DNA from: Klebsiella grimontii
GTDB lineage: Bacteria; Pseudomonadota; Gammaproteobacteria; Enterobacterales; Enterobacteriaceae
Direction of reading: 5' to 3'
NCBI RefSeq assembly: GCF_900200035.1
Contig: NZ_FZTC01000008.1
Span: 1 to 39,296, forward strand
Length of the DNA stretch: 39,296 nucleotides
The translations under genes and the position numbers were made by a program. The notes beneath the pieces are model-generated. The model did no database searches. It had not been told where the DNA came from and saw only the letters and a list, made by a program, of their open reading frames with translations. Within the stretch, counting starts at the first letter, position 1; each line of letters begins with the position of its first letter. Of this stretch, positions 24,157 to 33,307 are shown piece by piece.

Positions 24157-24895
24157 GCTGCCCTCCACAGACCGGACAACCCTGAGCCCGCTGGAGCGCG
24201 AGAGTGCGCCAGCTGCTGGTGCGGGCATCGAACAGGCGCAGAGCGTTACGCGGCGTGGCCATGCCGGCGAGCAGCTTGATGGCCTCCAGCGCCTGTAACG
24301 TGCCCATCATGCCGACCACCGGGCCGATGATGCCCGCCGTACGGCAGTTGCGTTCGGGCTCGTTAGCGTCCGGCCACAGGCAGCGATAGCAGCCCTGGTC
24401 CCACGGCGGCGTCAGTACCATCAGCTGGCCCCCCAGCCCGACGGCGCTGGCGGTAATCAGCGGGGTTTGAAGCGCGACGCAGGCGGCATTGATCGCCTGT
24501 CGGGTCGCCATGTTATCGGTGCAATCCAGTACCACATCGGCCTTCGCCACTTCATCCTGCAGGGCCTCTCCGCCTAAACGCTGCTTCAGCGCAATCAGCT
24601 CAATCTGCGGATTAAGGCGAGCCAGCCGGGCCCTGGCGGCAGCGGCTTTGGAGCGCGAGATATCATCGCTGGTGAACAAAATTTGCCGCTGCAGGTTGCT
24701 GACGTGCACGTCGTCATCGTCGGCCAGCACCAGCGTGCCGACGCCGGCCCCGGCCAGATAGAGCGCGGCGGGAGAGCCCAGCCCGCCGAGACCCACGAGC
24801 AGCACCCGGCTGGCCAGCAGCTTTTGCTGGCCTTCAATGGCGATATCCTCCAGCAGCAGCTGGCGGCTATAACGCATAAAATCGCTGTCATTCAT
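24140..24895 (-). CDS. thiF: ThiS adenylyltransferase ThiF
   Basis: E1-like enzyme that adenylates the ThiS C-terminus and forms an acyl-persulfide with it. The product is 251 residues. The nucleotide-binding [19 protein letters not shown] is at about 36-54, with the [14 protein letters not shown] segment after it. Zinc cysteines are Cys169/Cys172 and the C-terminal CPVCGG pair, and Cys184 (RNCRTAG) is the persulfide cysteine. A GTG one codon upstream (24898) is possible; ATG at 24895 gives the E. coli-like [12 protein letters not shown]. It overlaps the thiE end by 8 nt. Confidence 0.96.
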   Translation of the reverse strand: MNDSDFMRYSRQLLLEDIAIEGQQKLLASRVLLVGLGGLGSPAALYLAGAGVGTLVLADDDDVHVSNLQRQILFTSDDISRSKAAAARARLARLNPQIELIALKQRLGGEALQDEVAKADVVLDCTDNMATRQAINAACVALQTPLITASAVGLGGQLMVLTPPWDQGCYRCLWPDANEPERNCRTAGIIGPVVGMMGTLQALEAIKLLAGMATPRNALRLFDARTSSWRTLALQRAQGCPVCGGQHAGVV

Positions 24896-25522
24896 CACCG
24901 GCTCCCGCTATCTCGAGCAGCCGAGCCGTTGCCTGTCGCCAGTCGGCCGCCTGAGTAATGGCGCTGACCACCGCAACGCTGCCGACGCCGGTCGCCAGTA
25001 CCGCCGGGGCGCGTTCAAGGCTGATGCCGCCAATCGCCACGGTCGGATAATCGCCCAGACGCTGAATATGCTGCGCGAGCTGCTCCAGTCCCTGGGGGGC
25101 GGAGGGCATCTGCTTGGTTTGCGTTGGAAAAACGTGCCCGAGGGCGATGTAAGAGGGACGAGCCGCCAGCGCGATATCAATTTCCATATCGTCATGCGTG
25201 GAAACCCCCAGGCGCAGCCCGGCGTTGCGGATGGCGCTGAGATCGGTGGTTTCCAGATCCTCCTGGCCTAAATGCACGCCATAGGCCTGATGTTTGATGG
25301 CCAGGCGCCAGTAATCATTAATAAACAGCCGCGCATCATATTTGCGCCCCAGCGCGATCGCGGCGACCACATCGTCTTCGACTTCGCTATCGCGTTTATC
25401 CTTGATGCGCAGCTGGATAGTGCGAACGCCCGCGTCCAGCAAGCGTTCGATCCACGCAACGCTATCGACGACCGGATAAAGCCCCAGGCGGAAAGGAACT
25501 GCGGGAAAATCGGGTTGATACA

Positions 25523-25523
<1 letters not shown>
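24888..25523 (-). CDS. thiE: Thiamine-phosphate synthase ThiE
   Basis: Joins hydroxymethylpyrimidine diphosphate and thiazole phosphate to thiamine monophosphate. The product is 211 residues, as in E. coli. Motifs include the pyrophosphate-binding IQLRIKDK (about 36-43), [18 protein letters not shown] and the C-terminal VAIGGIS. The frame is open 49 codons upstream within thiC, but [11 protein letters not shown] is the family start. Its ATG shares one base with the thiC stop (TGATG), and GGAGGAAG lies just upstream. Confidence 0.96.
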
Positions 25524-27421
<1,898 letters not shown>

Positions 27422-27513
27422 TCATTCCAGTTAAACAGGATATGGCTTGCCAGACGACGGATGGAGTAACAGATGCGATCGGCCCTGAAGAGGCTGACGC
27501 TAAACGCAGTTTA

Positions 27514-27614
27514 CTCTTGTTCCCTTCGCAGGTATTAGCCTGATCAGGTTCCGCGGATCCCGAATAAACGGTCTCAGCCTTTTCCAGTGTGGAAAATGGG
27601 CACTCCGACAAGAT
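27514..27614 (-). promoter_or_regulatory. TPP riboswitch (THI element) of the thi operon
   Basis: Read on the minus strand: P1 CTTGT/ACAAG (27612-27608 with 27520-27516), the GGAGTGCC start, the core GGCTGAGACCG, GGGATCCGCGGAACCTGATCAGG, GCTAATACCTGCG and GGGAACAAGAG. All universally conserved THI-box blocks are present in order. Binding of thiamine diphosphate hides the thiC ribosome site, or stops transcription, in the approximately 95-nt expression region that follows (27419-27513). Confidence 0.96.
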
Positions 27615-27641
27615 GACATCCCCTCTCAGCGAGGGGGAATG

Positions 27642-27670
27642 TATGTAAACTACGCGTTAATGGCTCACAA
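27642..27670 (-). promoter_or_regulatory. Candidate thi operon promoter
   Basis: Minus strand TTGTGA (27670-27665), 17-bp spacer, TACATA (27647-27642). A start near 27635 would put the riboswitch within the first 25 nt of the transcript. The -35 box abuts the rsd stop codon (27672). A CCCCTC/GAGGGG stem at 27620-27636 overlaps the start region. Confidence 0.5.
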
Positions 27671-27671
27671 C

Positions 27672-28169
27672 TCAAGCGGTCGGCGCGATATTGTCGCTGA
27701 CGTTATCTTTTTGACTGTGGGCGACGGCGAGGGCGATCAGGCTATCTTCCAGCGCAAAGCGCGCTTCCAGCGCTTCGCCGATATCCGACAGCGCCTGCTG
27801 GAACTCGAGGTAGTTATCGTGATCGATGGCGTTTTCGAGGCAGGAGTCGTAGTAATCCATGATCTGCTGGGTATTAGCCTGCAGCTGTGGATAAATCTTC
27901 GTGGCGGCTAAAAGTGGCGTATCGCCTTCCAATTCGCCGATAAAGCGTTCATAAATATTAAAATGGCCGGAGGAGAGGTAGTCCACCAGGCTTTGACAAA
28001 AATCGTCCAGCGCTTTCTCATTAAGCCGCATAAAGGATTCTTTGCCAGGCTTCAGGCCAACCAGGTTGTAGTAAGCCACAAGCAAATGCTTACGTACTTG
28101 TAGCCAGCGATCGACCAGTTTATTGCTGCCTCCAACACGTTCCGTCAGGTTTTCCAGCTGGTTTAACAT
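27672..28169 (-). CDS. rsd: Regulator of sigma D, Rsd
   Basis: Anti-sigma-70 factor that sequesters RpoD in stationary phase and, in E. coli, also stimulates SpoT hydrolase activity. The product is 165 residues (E. coli 158), with a few extra residues at the C-terminus (SQKDNVSDNIAPTA). The family helices MLNQLENLTERVGGSNKLVDRWLQVRK and NEKALDDFCQSLVDYLSSGHFNIYE are clear. It is divergent from nudC across 95 nt and runs toward thiC on the same strand. Close spacing (about 60 nt) to the riboswitch means rsd read-through could enter the thi leader. Confidence 0.95.
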   Translation of the reverse strand: MLNQLENLTERVGGSNKLVDRWLQVRKHLLVAYYNLVGLKPGKESFMRLNEKALDDFCQSLVDYLSSGHFNIYERFIGELEGDTPLLAATKIYPQLQANTQQIMDYYDSCLENAIDHDNYLEFQQALSDIGEALEARFALEDSLIALAVAHSQKDNVSDNIAPTA

Positions 28170-28264
28170 GGTTGACTCCGCAAGGATTTAAGAGAAATAC
28201 GTTGCTCACCAAAATGTAAATTTAATGTTAAAAGTGCCAGTAAAATAAAGGTAGTGCAATAGAT

Positions 28265-29038
28265 ATGGATCGTATTATTGAAAAATTAGATCGCGGCTGG
28301 TGGATCGTCAGCCACGAACAGAAATTATGGTTGCCCGACGGGGAATTACCCTATGGCGAAGCGGTAAATTTTAATCTTGCTGGCCAGCCCGCGCTGCGAA
28401 TCGGAGAATGGCAGGGCGAGCCGGTGTGGCTGGTACGCCAGGATCGCCGGCATGAGATGGGATCGCTGCGTCAGGTGCTCGATCAGGATGCTGGCCTTTT
28501 TCAACTGGCGGGACGCGGGATCCAACTGGCGGAGTTCTACCGCTCGCACAAATTCTGCGGCTACTGCGGCCATCCGATGCATCCCAGCAAAACCGAATGG
28601 GCGATGCTGTGCAGCCACTGCCGCGAACGTTATTACCCACAAATCGCCCCCTGCATCATCGTCGCCATCCGCCGGGATGACGCTATTCTGCTGGCGCAGC
28701 ATACCCGCCATCGCAACGGCGTGCACACGGTGCTGGCCGGGTTTGTCGAAGTGGGTGAGACCCTGGAGCAGACCGTTGCCCGCGAGGTGATGGAAGAGAG
28801 CGGCATTAAAGTGAAAAATCTGCGCTACGTGACCTCTCAGCCCTGGCCGTTCCCGCAATCGCTGATGACCGCGTTTATGGCCGAGTACGATAGCGGCGAG
28901 ATTGTCATCGACAAGAAAGAGCTGCTGGAGGCGGGGTGGTATCGCTATGACGATTTGCCGCTTTTGCCGCCGCCGGGCACCGTGGCGCGCCGCCTGATTG
29001 AAGATACCGTGGCGATGTGTCGGGCAGAGTATGAGTGA
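28265..29038 (+). CDS. nudC: NAD(H) pyrophosphatase / RNA de-NADding enzyme NudC
   Basis: Nudix hydrolase that removes NAD caps from RNA 5' ends and cleaves NADH to NMNH and AMP. The product is 257 residues, as in E. coli. The zinc site is Cys98, Cys101, Cys116 and Cys119 (CGYCGHP...CSHC). The Nudix box starts [12 protein letters not shown] at 159 and includes the catalytic REVMEESGI (Glu174, Glu177, Glu178). The SQPWPFPQS motif typical of NADH-specific Nudix enzymes follows. It is separated from hemE by 40 nt. Confidence 0.96.
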   Translation: MDRIIEKLDRGWWIVSHEQKLWLPDGELPYGEAVNFNLAGQPALRIGEWQGEPVWLVRQDRRHEMGSLRQVLDQDAGLFQLAGRGIQLAEFYRSHKFCGYCGHPMHPSKTEWAMLCSHCRERYYPQIAPCIIVAIRRDDAILLAQHTRHRNGVHTVLAGFVEVGETLEQTVAREVMEESGIKVKNLRYVTSQPWPFPQSLMTAFMAEYDSGEIVIDKKELLEAGWYRYDDLPLLPPPGTVARRLIEDTVAMCRAEYE

Positions 29039-29078
29039 CATGTTACACTTGGCGCATCAACGCTAAAGGAATGTAAAA

Positions 29079-30143
29079 ATGACCGAACTGAAGAACGATC
29101 GTTACCTGCGCGCGCTGCTACGCCAGCCGGTTGATGTCACCCCGGTGTGGATGATGCGTCAGGCGGGCCGCTATTTACCGGAATATAAAGCCACCCGCGC
29201 CGAAGCGGGCGATTTTATGTCGCTGTGTAAAAACGCCGAGCTGGCCTGCGAGGTCACGCTGCAGCCGCTGCGTCGCTATAAGCTGGATGCGGCTATCCTC
29301 TTCTCGGACATTCTCACTATCCCGGATGCCATGGGGCTGGGGCTCTATTTCGAAGCCGGGGAAGGGCCGCGTTTTACCTCGCCCGTCACCTGTAAAGCGG
29401 ATGTCGATAAATTACCGGTTCCCGACCCGGAAGATGAACTTGGCTACGTGATGAACGCCGTGCGCACGATTCGCCGTGAGCTGAAGGGGGAAGTGCCGCT
29501 GATTGGCTTTTCCGGCAGCCCGTGGACGCTGGCGACCTATATGGTTGAAGGCGGCAGCAGCAAAGCGTTTACGGTGATCAAAAAGATGATGTACGCCGAA
29601 CCGCAGGCCCTGCATGCGCTGCTCGATAAGCTGGCGAAAAGCGTCACGTTGTATCTGAATGCGCAAATCAAAGCGGGCGCGCAGTCGGTGATGATTTTTG
29701 ATACCTGGGGCGGCGCGCTGACCGGCCGGGATTACCAGCAGTTCTCGCTCTATTACATGCATAAAATCGTTGATGGTCTGCTGCGTGAAAACGATGGTCG
29801 TCGCGTGCCGGTCACGCTGTTTACCAAAGGCGGCGGGCAGTGGCTGGAAGCGATGGCGGAAACCGGCTGCGATGCGCTGGGGCTCGACTGGACTACCGAT
29901 ATCGCCGATGCGCGGCGTCGCGTCGGCCATAAAGTCGCCCTGCAGGGCAATATGGATCCCTCGATGCTGTATGCCCCTCCGGCGCGCATCGAAGAAGAGG
30001 TGGCGACCATTCTCGCCGGGTTTGGCCAGGGCGAAGGCCATGTCTTTAACCTCGGGCACGGAATTCATCAGGATGTCGACCCGGAACACGCGGGCGTATT
30101 TGTGGAGGCTGTGCACCGGTTGTCAGCGCCATACCACCGTTAA
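29079..30143 (+). CDS. hemE: Uroporphyrinogen decarboxylase HemE
   Basis: Removes four acetate carboxyls from uroporphyrinogen III to give coproporphyrinogen III in haem synthesis; cytoplasmic and cofactor-free. The product is 354 residues, as in E. coli. The signature [15 protein letters not shown] (about 22-36) contains the substrate-binding Arg residues. The second signature [17 protein letters not shown] lies near 143-159, and the catalytic Asp is in ILFSDIL. GGNMD-type ([11 protein letters not shown]) and NLGHGI motifs end the barrel. Ribosome site AAAGGA lies about 8 nt before the ATG. Confidence 0.97.
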   Translation: MTELKNDRYLRALLRQPVDVTPVWMMRQAGRYLPEYKATRAEAGDFMSLCKNAELACEVTLQPLRRYKLDAAILFSDILTIPDAMGLGLYFEAGEGPRFTSPVTCKADVDKLPVPDPEDELGYVMNAVRTIRRELKGEVPLIGFSGSPWTLATYMVEGGSSKAFTVIKKMMYAEPQALHALLDKLAKSVTLYLNAQIKAGAQSVMIFDTWGGALTGRDYQQFSLYYMHKIVDGLLRENDGRRVPVTLFTKGGGQWLEAMAETGCDALGLDWTTDIADARRRVGHKVALQGNMDPSMLYAPPARIEEEVATILAGFGQGEGHVFNLGHGIHQDVDPEHAGVFVEAVHRLSAPYHR

Positions 30144-30152
30144 GGAGTGATT

Positions 30153-30824
30153 ATGGATTTATCATCGCTACGCACCCAGCAGCTCAGCCTGGCGGCATCG
30201 GTTGAACGAGGCGATCGGCTGGAACAGGATCCGCCGACGCTGATCGGCGGAGCGGATGTTGGATTTGAGCAAGAGGGGGAGGTGACCCGGGCGGCGATGG
30301 TACTGTTGAGCTATCCCTCCCTGGAGCTGGTGGAGTATCAGGTCGCGCGCGTTGCGACCACAATGCCCTATATCCCCGGCTTCCTCTCCTTTCGCGAAAC
30401 TCCCGCGCTGCTGGCGGCGTGGGAGCTGCTTTCGCGCAAACCCGATCTCTTATTCGTCGATGGCCACGGTATTTCCCACCCGCGCCGCCTCGGCGTCGCC
30501 AGCCATTTTGGCCTGCTGGTGGATGTGCCGACTATCGGCGTGGCGAAAAAACGGCTGTGCGGTAAGTTTGAGCCGCTGGGCGATGAGCCCGGCGCGCTGG
30601 CGCCACTGCTGGATAAAGGCGACCAGCTGGCGTGGGTTTTGCGCAGTAAAACGCGCTGTAATCCCCTATTTGTGAGTACCGGGCACCGCGTGGGCCTGGA
30701 TAGCGCGCTGATGTGGGTAGAACGCTGCCTGAAAGGCTACCGCCTGCCTGAGCCGACGCGCTGGGCTGATGCGGTGGCGTCCCGACGTCCGGCGTTTGTG
30801 CGTTGGCAAGCAAATCACGGCTGA
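30153..30824 (+). CDS. nfi: Endonuclease V (deoxyinosine 3'-endonuclease)
   Basis: Repairs deaminated adenine by cutting DNA at the second phosphodiester 3' to deoxyinosine. The product is 223 residues, the E. coli length. The metal ligands Asp35 (GADVGFE), Glu82 (FRETP) and Asp103 (FVDGHG) are present, along with the wedge motif PYIPGF. An in-frame GTG at 30147 would add two residues, but it lies inside the AAGGAG ribosome site that serves the ATG at 30153. It begins 9 nt after hemE, so the genes are co-transcribed. Confidence 0.95.
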   Translation: MDLSSLRTQQLSLAASVERGDRLEQDPPTLIGGADVGFEQEGEVTRAAMVLLSYPSLELVEYQVARVATTMPYIPGFLSFRETPALLAAWELLSRKPDLLFVDGHGISHPRRLGVASHFGLLVDVPTIGVAKKRLCGKFEPLGDEPGALAPLLDKGDQLAWVLRSKTRCNPLFVSTGHRVGLDSALMWVERCLKGYRLPEPTRWADAVASRRPAFVRWQANHG

Positions 30825-30866
30825 TTCAGGTACACTGCGGCTAATTTCTGACTTCGAGATTTCATC

Positions 30867-31457
30867 ATGTTACAAAACCCGATTCATCTGCGCCTGGAGA
30901 AGCTGGAAAGCTGGCAGCACGTGACCTTTATGGCCTGCCTGTGCGAGCGGATGTACCCCAACTACGCCATGTTCTGTCAGCAAACTGAGTTCGCCGATGG
31001 CCAGCTCTATCGCCGTATCCTCGATCTGATCTGGGAAACGCTGACGGTAAAAGACGCGAAGGTGAATTTCGACAGCCAGCTGGAAAAGCTGGAAGAGGCG
31101 ATTCCTGCCGCAGATGATTACGACCTGTACGGCGTTTATCCGGCCATCGATGCCTGCGTCGCACTGAGTGAACTGATTCATTCGCGGCTTAGCGGCGAAA
31201 CGCTCGAACATGCTATTGAAGTCAGCAAGAGTTCGATCACCACCGTCGCGATGCTGGAAATGACCCAGGCTGGTCGCGAAATGACCGACGAAGAGCTCAA
31301 AGAAAACCCGGCCGTTGAACAAGAGTGGGATATTCAGTGGGAGATTTTCCGTCTTCTGGCCGACTGCGAAGAACGCGATATTGAACTGATCAAAGGGCTA
31401 CGGGCAGACCTTCGCGAGGCCGGCGAGAGCAATATTGGTATAAATTTTCAGCAATGA
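30867..31457 (+). CDS. yjaG: YjaG family protein (DUF416)
   Basis: Conserved enterobacterial protein of unknown function. The product is 196 residues, the length of E. coli YjaG. It is predicted to be largely alpha-helical and soluble, acidic in the second half (TDEELKENPAVEQEWDIQWEIFRLL). No catalytic motif is recognisable. Fixed neighbours nfi (42 nt upstream) and hupA (186 nt downstream) are the same as in E. coli. No function should be inferred beyond conservation. Confidence 0.92.
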   Translation: MLQNPIHLRLEKLESWQHVTFMACLCERMYPNYAMFCQQTEFADGQLYRRILDLIWETLTVKDAKVNFDSQLEKLEEAIPAADDYDLYGVYPAIDACVALSELIHSRLSGETLEHAIEVSKSSITTVAMLEMTQAGREMTDEELKENPAVEQEWDIQWEIFRLLADCEERDIELIKGLRADLREAGESNIGINFQQ

Positions 31458-31503
31458 GACCAGAAAACGTGATTTACCGCCTGAATTGTAGCGTCTGAAG
31501 GCT

Positions 31504-31541
31504 TCCATTCCGCCCCCCGTCTGGTCTACATTTGGGGGGCG
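31504..31541 (+). promoter_or_regulatory. Candidate hupA promoter within a GC inverted repeat
   Basis: TACATT (31527-31532) is the best -10 box upstream of hupA; the -35 region (TCCATT or similar, 31504-31509) is weak. The box is enclosed by the perfect 8-bp inverted repeat CGCCCCCC (31511-31518) / GGGGGGCG (31534-31541). Transcription would begin in or next to the G tract, giving a leader of about 105 nt. Confidence 0.5.
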
Positions 31542-31643
31542 AAAAAACGTGGCTATCGGTGCGTGTATGCAGGAGAGTGCTTTTCAGGCATTTCCGTCGC
31601 ACTCGATGCTTAGCAAGCGATAAACACATTGTAAGGATAACTT

Positions 31644-31916
31644 ATGAACAAGACTCAACTGATTGATGTAATTGCGGACAAAGCTGACCTGTCCAAAGCA
31701 CAGGCGAAAGCTGCCCTGGAATCTACCCTGGCTGCAATTACCGAGTCTCTGAAAGAAGGTGATGCTGTTCAACTGGTTGGTTTCGGTACCTTCAAAGTGA
31801 ACCACCGCGCTGAGCGTACTGGCCGCAACCCGCAGACCGGTAATGAAATCAAAATCGCCGCAGCAAACGTACCGGCATTTGTTTCAGGTAAAGCTCTGAA
31901 AGACGCAGTTAAGTAA
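31644..31916 (+). CDS. hupA: DNA-binding protein HU-alpha
   Basis: Nucleoid-associated protein that binds and bends DNA as HU-alpha2 or HU-alpha/beta. The product is 90 residues, virtually the E. coli sequence ([20 protein letters not shown]). The beta-ribbon arm carries the conserved [12 protein letters not shown] with the intercalating proline at about position 63. Ribosome site AAGGA precedes the ATG by 6 nt. Its terminator extends into the following yjaH frame. Confidence 0.97.
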   Translation: MNKTQLIDVIADKADLSKAQAKAALESTLAAITESLKEGDAVQLVGFGTFKVNHRAERTGRNPQTGNEIKIAAANVPAFVSGKALKDAVK

Positions 31917-31922
31917 GACCGC

Positions 31923-32621
31923 GTGGCAGTGTACAGTTTTATCGAAGGGGCTTGTCGGCCCCTTTTGTCTACCTGGCGCCGCACGCTGGCGCTGGTAGGC
32001 GTATTGCTGCTCACTGCCTGCAGCCATGATTCCTCTCTCCCGCCGTTTACCGCCAGCGGATATGCGGATAACCAGGGGGCGATGCGTATCTGGCGCAAAG
32101 ATTCCGCCAGCGAGGTCCATCTCCTTGCGGCCTTCAGTCCATGGCGTCATGGTAATACCTCGACCAGCGAGTACCGCTGGCAGGATGGCCAGCTCGCGCT
32201 GATTGAACTTAACGTCTACGGCAAACCGCCGGAACATATTCGCGCCCGCTTTGATGCTCAGGGCGAGCTCAGCTTTATGCAGCGTGAAATCGATGGCCAG
32301 AAGCAGCAGCTTTCCAGCGATCAGGTCGCGCTATACCGCTATCGCGCTGAGCAAATACGCCAGACCAGCGATGCCTTGCGTCAGGGACGCGTTATGCTGC
32401 GGCAGGGGCGCTGGCACGCCAACAGGACGGTGACGACCTGTGAAGGCCAGACCGTGAAGCCTGACCTCGATACGCTGGCGCTGGCGCATATTGAGCGTCG
32501 CCAGAATCACTCATCCGTTGAGGTGAGCGTGGCATGGCTCGAAGCGCCGGAAGGCTCTCAGCTGCTGCTGGTGGCAAACGAAGACTTCTGTACCTGGCAG
32601 CCGACCGAAAAAAGCTTCTGA
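31923..32621 (+). CDS. yjaH: YjaH-family lipoprotein (DUF1481)
   Basis: Predicted lipoprotein of unknown function. As drawn it is 232 residues from a GTG start. The N-terminal basic segment TWRR is followed by the hydrophobic TLALVGVLLLTAC with a clear lipobox, so the lipidated Cys is residue 33. The mature part has a conserved disulfide-type cysteine pair late in the chain (TTCEGQ and EDFCTWQ). The start is uncertain: it lies only 6 nt past hupA with no good ribosome site, and a second GTG lies at 31929. Its 3' end is 12 nt from the convergent zraP. The same neighbours occur in E. coli. Confidence 0.85.
   Translation: MAVYSFIEGACRPLLSTWRRTLALVGVLLLTACSHDSSLPPFTASGYADNQGAMRIWRKDSASEVHLLAAFSPWRHGNTSTSEYRWQDGQLALIELNVYGKPPEHIRARFDAQGELSFMQREIDGQKQQLSSDQVALYRYRAEQIRQTSDALRQGRVMLRQGRWHANRTVTTCEGQTVKPDLDTLALAHIERRQNHSSVEVSVAWLEAPEGSQLLLVANEDFCTWQPTEKSF
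31945..31966 (+). terminator. hupA terminator embedded in the yjaH reading frame
   Basis: AAGGGGC (31945-31951), loop TTGTCG, GCCCCTT (31958-31964) then TT. A compact GC stem with a short T tract, 29 nt after the hupA stop. It lies inside the first codons of the yjaH frame, so yjaH transcripts must read through it. Confidence 0.75.
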
Positions 32622-32633
32622 ACTTTACCAGTG

Positions 32634-33056
32634 TTACCAGTGGTTCATCCCCATATGACCGCGGCCCCCACACCCCATACCTTCGCCGCGAGGAATACCC
32701 GCCTGCGCTAATGCGAGATCGAACTTCACCCGCTGTTGGGCAAGCTTCTGACCGAGAGCGTCCATCTCCTGGGCGACGGCTTCGATTTTCGCGCTGTCAG
32801 GTTTATCCGTGGTTAACAGCGCGTTGTATTCGTAGCGTTTTGATATGAGCTGCTGACGTAAAACGCGGGTTTGTTCATAGAAATCATTATGCAGCTTCTG
32901 GGCAGTGGCCTGTTGGTCGGTCGTCAGCTGGTTATAGCCCTGGGGGCCCATACCGTTGCCGTTATTCCAGTGGTGCCTTGCCCAGGCTGAGCTACTGCCG
33001 AAAGTCAGCGCGGCGAGGGCAATCAGCGTCAGCGTCATTTTTTTGTTCCGTTTCAT
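32634..33056 (-). CDS. zraP: Zinc-responsive periplasmic chaperone/repressor ZraP
   Basis: Periplasmic zinc-binding protein of the CpxP-like family; it has chaperone activity and dampens ZraSR signalling. The product is 140 residues (E. coli 141). The signal peptide runs to about 26 (basic KRNKK, hydrophobic LTLIALAALTFGSSS, cleavage after AWA). Helical core with LTTDQQATAQKLHNDFYEQTRVLRQQL. The Cys/His/Met-rich tail CGGRGHMGMNHW is the zinc-binding C-terminus. The stop is followed in frame by a second His-Trp-stop. A sigma-54 promoter lies upstream. It is divergent from zraSR. Confidence 0.95.
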   Translation of the reverse strand: MKRNKKMTLTLIALAALTFGSSSAWARHHWNNGNGMGPQGYNQLTTDQQATAQKLHNDFYEQTRVLRQQLISKRYEYNALLTTDKPDSAKIEAVAQEMDALGQKLAQQRVKFDLALAQAGIPRGEGMGCGGRGHMGMNHW

Positions 33057-33091
33057 AGTTTATTCTCCTGTCTTATGATTACTCAGTGATT

Positions 33092-33107
33092 TGCATCTTC
33101 CGTGCCA
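33092..33107 (-). promoter_or_regulatory. Sigma-54 promoter of zraP
   Basis: Minus strand TGGCACGGAAGATGCA: the -24 GG and -12 GC are exactly 10 nt apart, and the TGGCAC half is perfect. It lies about 35 nt upstream of the zraP ATG. Confidence 0.85.
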
Positions 33108-33160
33108 GAGTGGAAAGGCCGCAGGATATCGGGCGTTGAATGCTTTTCAGCGGACGGGAG

Positions 33161-33209
33161 CGAGTAAAAATGACTCGCGGTAAAGGACGCAGCGGGTCAT
33201 TTTTACTCG
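33161..33209. promoter_or_regulatory. ZraR enhancer sites (large inverted repeat)
   Basis: CGAGTAAAAATGACTCGC (33161-33178) and its near-perfect inverse GCGGGTCATTTTTACTCG (33192-33209) differ at one position and are separated by 13 nt. Each arm is itself a GAGT-N7-ACTC partial palindrome. The pair lies midway between the two sigma-54 promoters, about 60 bp from each, as expected of enhancer sites shared by zraP and zraSR. Confidence 0.8.
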
Positions 33210-33258
33210 ATCGCCTTCCCGGTTTGCGCCCAGGGAGAGGTTAGATGGGACGGAATAG

Positions 33259-33274
33259 TGGCATGATTTCTGCT
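33259..33274 (+). promoter_or_regulatory. Sigma-54 promoter of zraSR
   Basis: TGGCATGATTTCTGCT keeps GG and GC 10 nt apart. It departs from the consensus at the last base of TGGCAC, so it may be weaker than the zraP promoter. It lies about 33 nt upstream of the zraS ATG. Confidence 0.8.
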
Positions 33275-33307
33275 GGGCTATGCGGTGTCTGAGGAAAGGG
33301 AGTTGTC

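Noticed and set aside
23955..24179. N-terminal extension of thiG to 24179
   Set aside because: It runs through thiS and the thiF end in another frame. The ThiG family starts at MLRIADK, giving exactly 256 residues.
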